A DNA stretch of 6,428 nucleotides from Gemmatimonadota bacterium (GTDB lineage Bacteria; Gemmatimonadota; Gemmatimonadetes; JACCXV01; JAHWKZ01): the NCBI GenBank assembly GCA_019347645.1, contig JAHWKZ010000079.1, positions 1 to 6,428 of the forward strand, read 5' to 3'. Below the pieces are notes generated by a model that did no database searches, was not told the origin of the DNA, and worked only from the letters and a program-made list of their open reading frames with translations. Made by a program: the position numbers and the translations under genes. Shown here one piece after another: positions 5,845 through 6,428 of the stretch; the first letter of the stretch is position 1, and every line of letters begins with the position of its first letter.

Positions 5845-5930
5845 TCAGAAGACGCGCCGTAACCCGTATGACAGTACCCCTTTCGTGGTGGTGGCTTCGA
5901 CGCCGCGGGTGTTGTAGGATTGAATCGCAC
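5845..5930 (-). other. Possible remnant of an outer-membrane protein C-terminus
   Basis: One minus-strand frame in this intergenic stretch reads IQSYNTRGVEATTTKGVL and then SYGLRRVF before a TGA (5847-5845). A terminal Phe with alternating hydrophobic or aromatic residues (L, Y, L at -5, -7, -9) is the classic ending of outer-membrane beta-barrels. The stretch is also less GC-rich than its neighbours. Upstream the frame runs into the antisense of the lipoprotein gene, where it is not protein-like, so at most a decayed fragment remains. Chance similarity is quite possible. Confidence 0.2.
5915..5920 (+). promoter_or_regulatory. Candidate -10 box for the second acidic lipoprotein gene
   Basis: TAGGAT lies 36 bases before the ATG at 5957, in the divergent intergenic region. 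No good -35 box is visible at the expected distance, so this is weak. Confidence 0.25.
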
Positions 5931-5942
5931 TCCCCAACTCCG

Positions 5943-5950
5943 AAGGAGGG
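5943..5950 (+). promoter_or_regulatory. Strong ribosome binding site of the 5957 lipoprotein gene
   Basis: AAGGAGGG is a near-complete anti-16S match six bases before the ATG, followed by an A-rich spacer (AAACAA). This suggests efficient translation of the lipoprotein. Confidence 0.75.
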
Positions 5951-5956
5951 AAACAA

Positions 5957-6274
5957 ATGCGCAGGATCTGGATGCTGATGCTCGCCCTTTCCACGGCGGC
6001 TCTGTTCACGGTCGCGGCATGCGAGCAGGAGCCGGGCGCCGAGACCGGCGAGGCGACCGAGGAAGTCGAAGCCGAGCCGGGCGCCGAAATGGAAGGTGAC
6101 GCGGACGTGACCGCGGAGGACGAGGACGATCTCGGCGAGGACATCGAGGCAGGAATCGAAGAGGTCGGCGAGACGCTCGAGGAGGGCGCCGAGAAGGTCG
6201 GCGAGGGAACCGAGGCCGCCGGCGAGGCGATCCAGGAGGGCACGTCCGACGAGGACGAGGAGCCCAACCGCTAG
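5957..6274 (+). CDS. Acidic entericidin-like lipoprotein with 11-residue repeats, paralogue 2
   Basis: This 105-residue small lipoprotein has a signal peptide with basic start (MRR), hydrophobic core 5-19 and lipobox V19-A-A-C22. The mature region is strongly acidic. Residues 60-92 contain three exact 11-residue units, each starting G-E at 60, 71 and 82 and ending in a hydrophobic residue: GEDIEAGIEEV, GETLEEGAEKV, GEGTEAAGEAI. Such hendecads form long amphipathic helices. The third unit with following Gln resembles entericidin A/B proteins (G-E-D-I...G-x-x-I), whose founders are short Cys-anchored toxin/antidote lipoproteins of E. coli; length and charge differ, so this is only a resemblance. 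It shares its repeat core and its DEEP ending with the gene at 5235. Strong ribosome site upstream and strong terminator downstream indicate a well-expressed single gene. Confidence 0.82.
   Translation: MRRIWMLMLALSTAALFTVAACEQEPGAETGEATEEVEAEPGAEMEGDADVTAEDEDDLGEDIEAGIEEVGETLEEGAEKVGEGTEAAGEAIQEGTSDEDEEPNR
6134..6232 (+). repeat. Three tandem 33-base coding units
   Basis: Units start at 6134, 6167 and 6200, each with GGCGAG, and encode the three 11-residue G-E repeats of the lipoprotein. The copies have diverged at many positions, so the periodicity is maintained at protein level more than at DNA level. Confidence 0.65.
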
Positions 6275-6287
6275 GAGACGAAGCCCG

Positions 6288-6318
6288 GGGGGCGCCGCAA
6301 GGCGCCCCCTTCCTTTCT
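6288..6318 (+). terminator. Intrinsic terminator with GCAA tetraloop
   Basis: GGGGGCGCC (6288-6296) pairs perfectly with GGCGCCCCC (6301-6309) across a GCAA loop of the stable GNRA class. A pyrimidine tract TTCCTTTCT (6310-6318) follows. It lies 13 bases after the lipoprotein stop. It may also slow transcripts from the minus-strand gene at the right edge, although that side lacks a T-run. Confidence 0.88.
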
Positions 6319-6350
6319 ACGAACCTCGAAGCCCCCCGTCTTTCACGCCG

Positions 6351-6428
6351 TCAATGCTTCAGCGACGGGTCGCCGAAGTCCTCCAGCCGCTCCTTGACCG
6401 CCAGCATGAAGTGGTCCGCCGTGGCGCC
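6351..6428 (-). CDS. C-terminal end of an unidentified protein (partial)
   Basis: The last 25 codons of a minus-strand gene are open to the window edge and stop with TGA at 6353-6351. The visible peptide is helical and charged (ADHFMLAVKERLEDFGDPS, then LKH). Third positions are G or C in nearly every codon, which supports real coding. The fragment is too short for me to name a family. It is convergent with the 5957 lipoprotein gene. Confidence 0.6.
   Translation of the reverse strand, partial: GATADHFMLAVKERLEDFGDPSLKH

Noticed and set aside
1..6428. CRISPR arrays, tRNA or rRNA genes, transposons, phage genes, riboswitches
   Set aside because: No spaced direct repeats, cloverleaf-like sequences, transposase motifs or terminal inverted repeats were seen on either strand by eye.

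Overview
The window is high-GC bacterial chromosome (G/C dominates nearly every third codon position) from a diderm. It encodes four proteins with an apparent signal peptide, three of them with lipoboxes, and a fused E1 alpha-beta ketoacid dehydrogenase. That fused architecture and the style of the small acidic lipoproteins are compatible with Gemmatimonadota, Acidobacteriota or a related uncultured lineage. The lineage is an inference only, because the window contains no rRNA or other phylogenetic marker.

Layout. At the left edge lies the 3' part of a plus-strand shikimate dehydrogenase gene (aroE). Its homology stops abruptly near base 225, before the conserved C-terminal segment. The next ~200 bases hold a possible small minus-strand ORF and a strong hairpin. 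A minus-strand block follows, read right to left: a fused E1 alpha/beta 2-oxoacid dehydrogenase (3779-1665), an exported L,D-transpeptidase (1615-1019) and a two-CBS-domain protein (931-485). The E1 gene appears to have its own sigma70-type promoter placed so close to the ATG that the mRNA would be leaderless. A second promoter, back to back with it, serves a plus-strand HD-superfamily hydrolase (3929-4558).

The right third is an envelope-protein cluster. It holds a lipoprotein with a small Cu/Zn-SOD-like or CHRD-like beta domain (4682-5215), two paralogous acidic lipoproteins with entericidin-like G-E-x-I / 11-residue repeats (5235-5546 and 5957-6274), and an 80-residue single-pass membrane protein with an acidic, proline-rich tail on the opposite strand (5798-5556). 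A GC-rich terminator with a GCAA tetraloop closes the last lipoprotein gene. The extreme right edge holds the last 25 codons of an unidentified minus-strand gene.

How the genes relate. E1 is a cytoplasmic metabolic enzyme whose E2 and E3 partners are not in the window, so no complete pathway is visible. The L,D-transpeptidase, three lipoproteins and the membrane protein all act in or at the envelope. The two acidic lipoproteins look like products of a local duplication. No CRISPR array, transposase, phage gene, tRNA or rRNA was seen. The most interesting material is the lipoprotein cluster, the leaderless divergent promoter and the broken aroE end.
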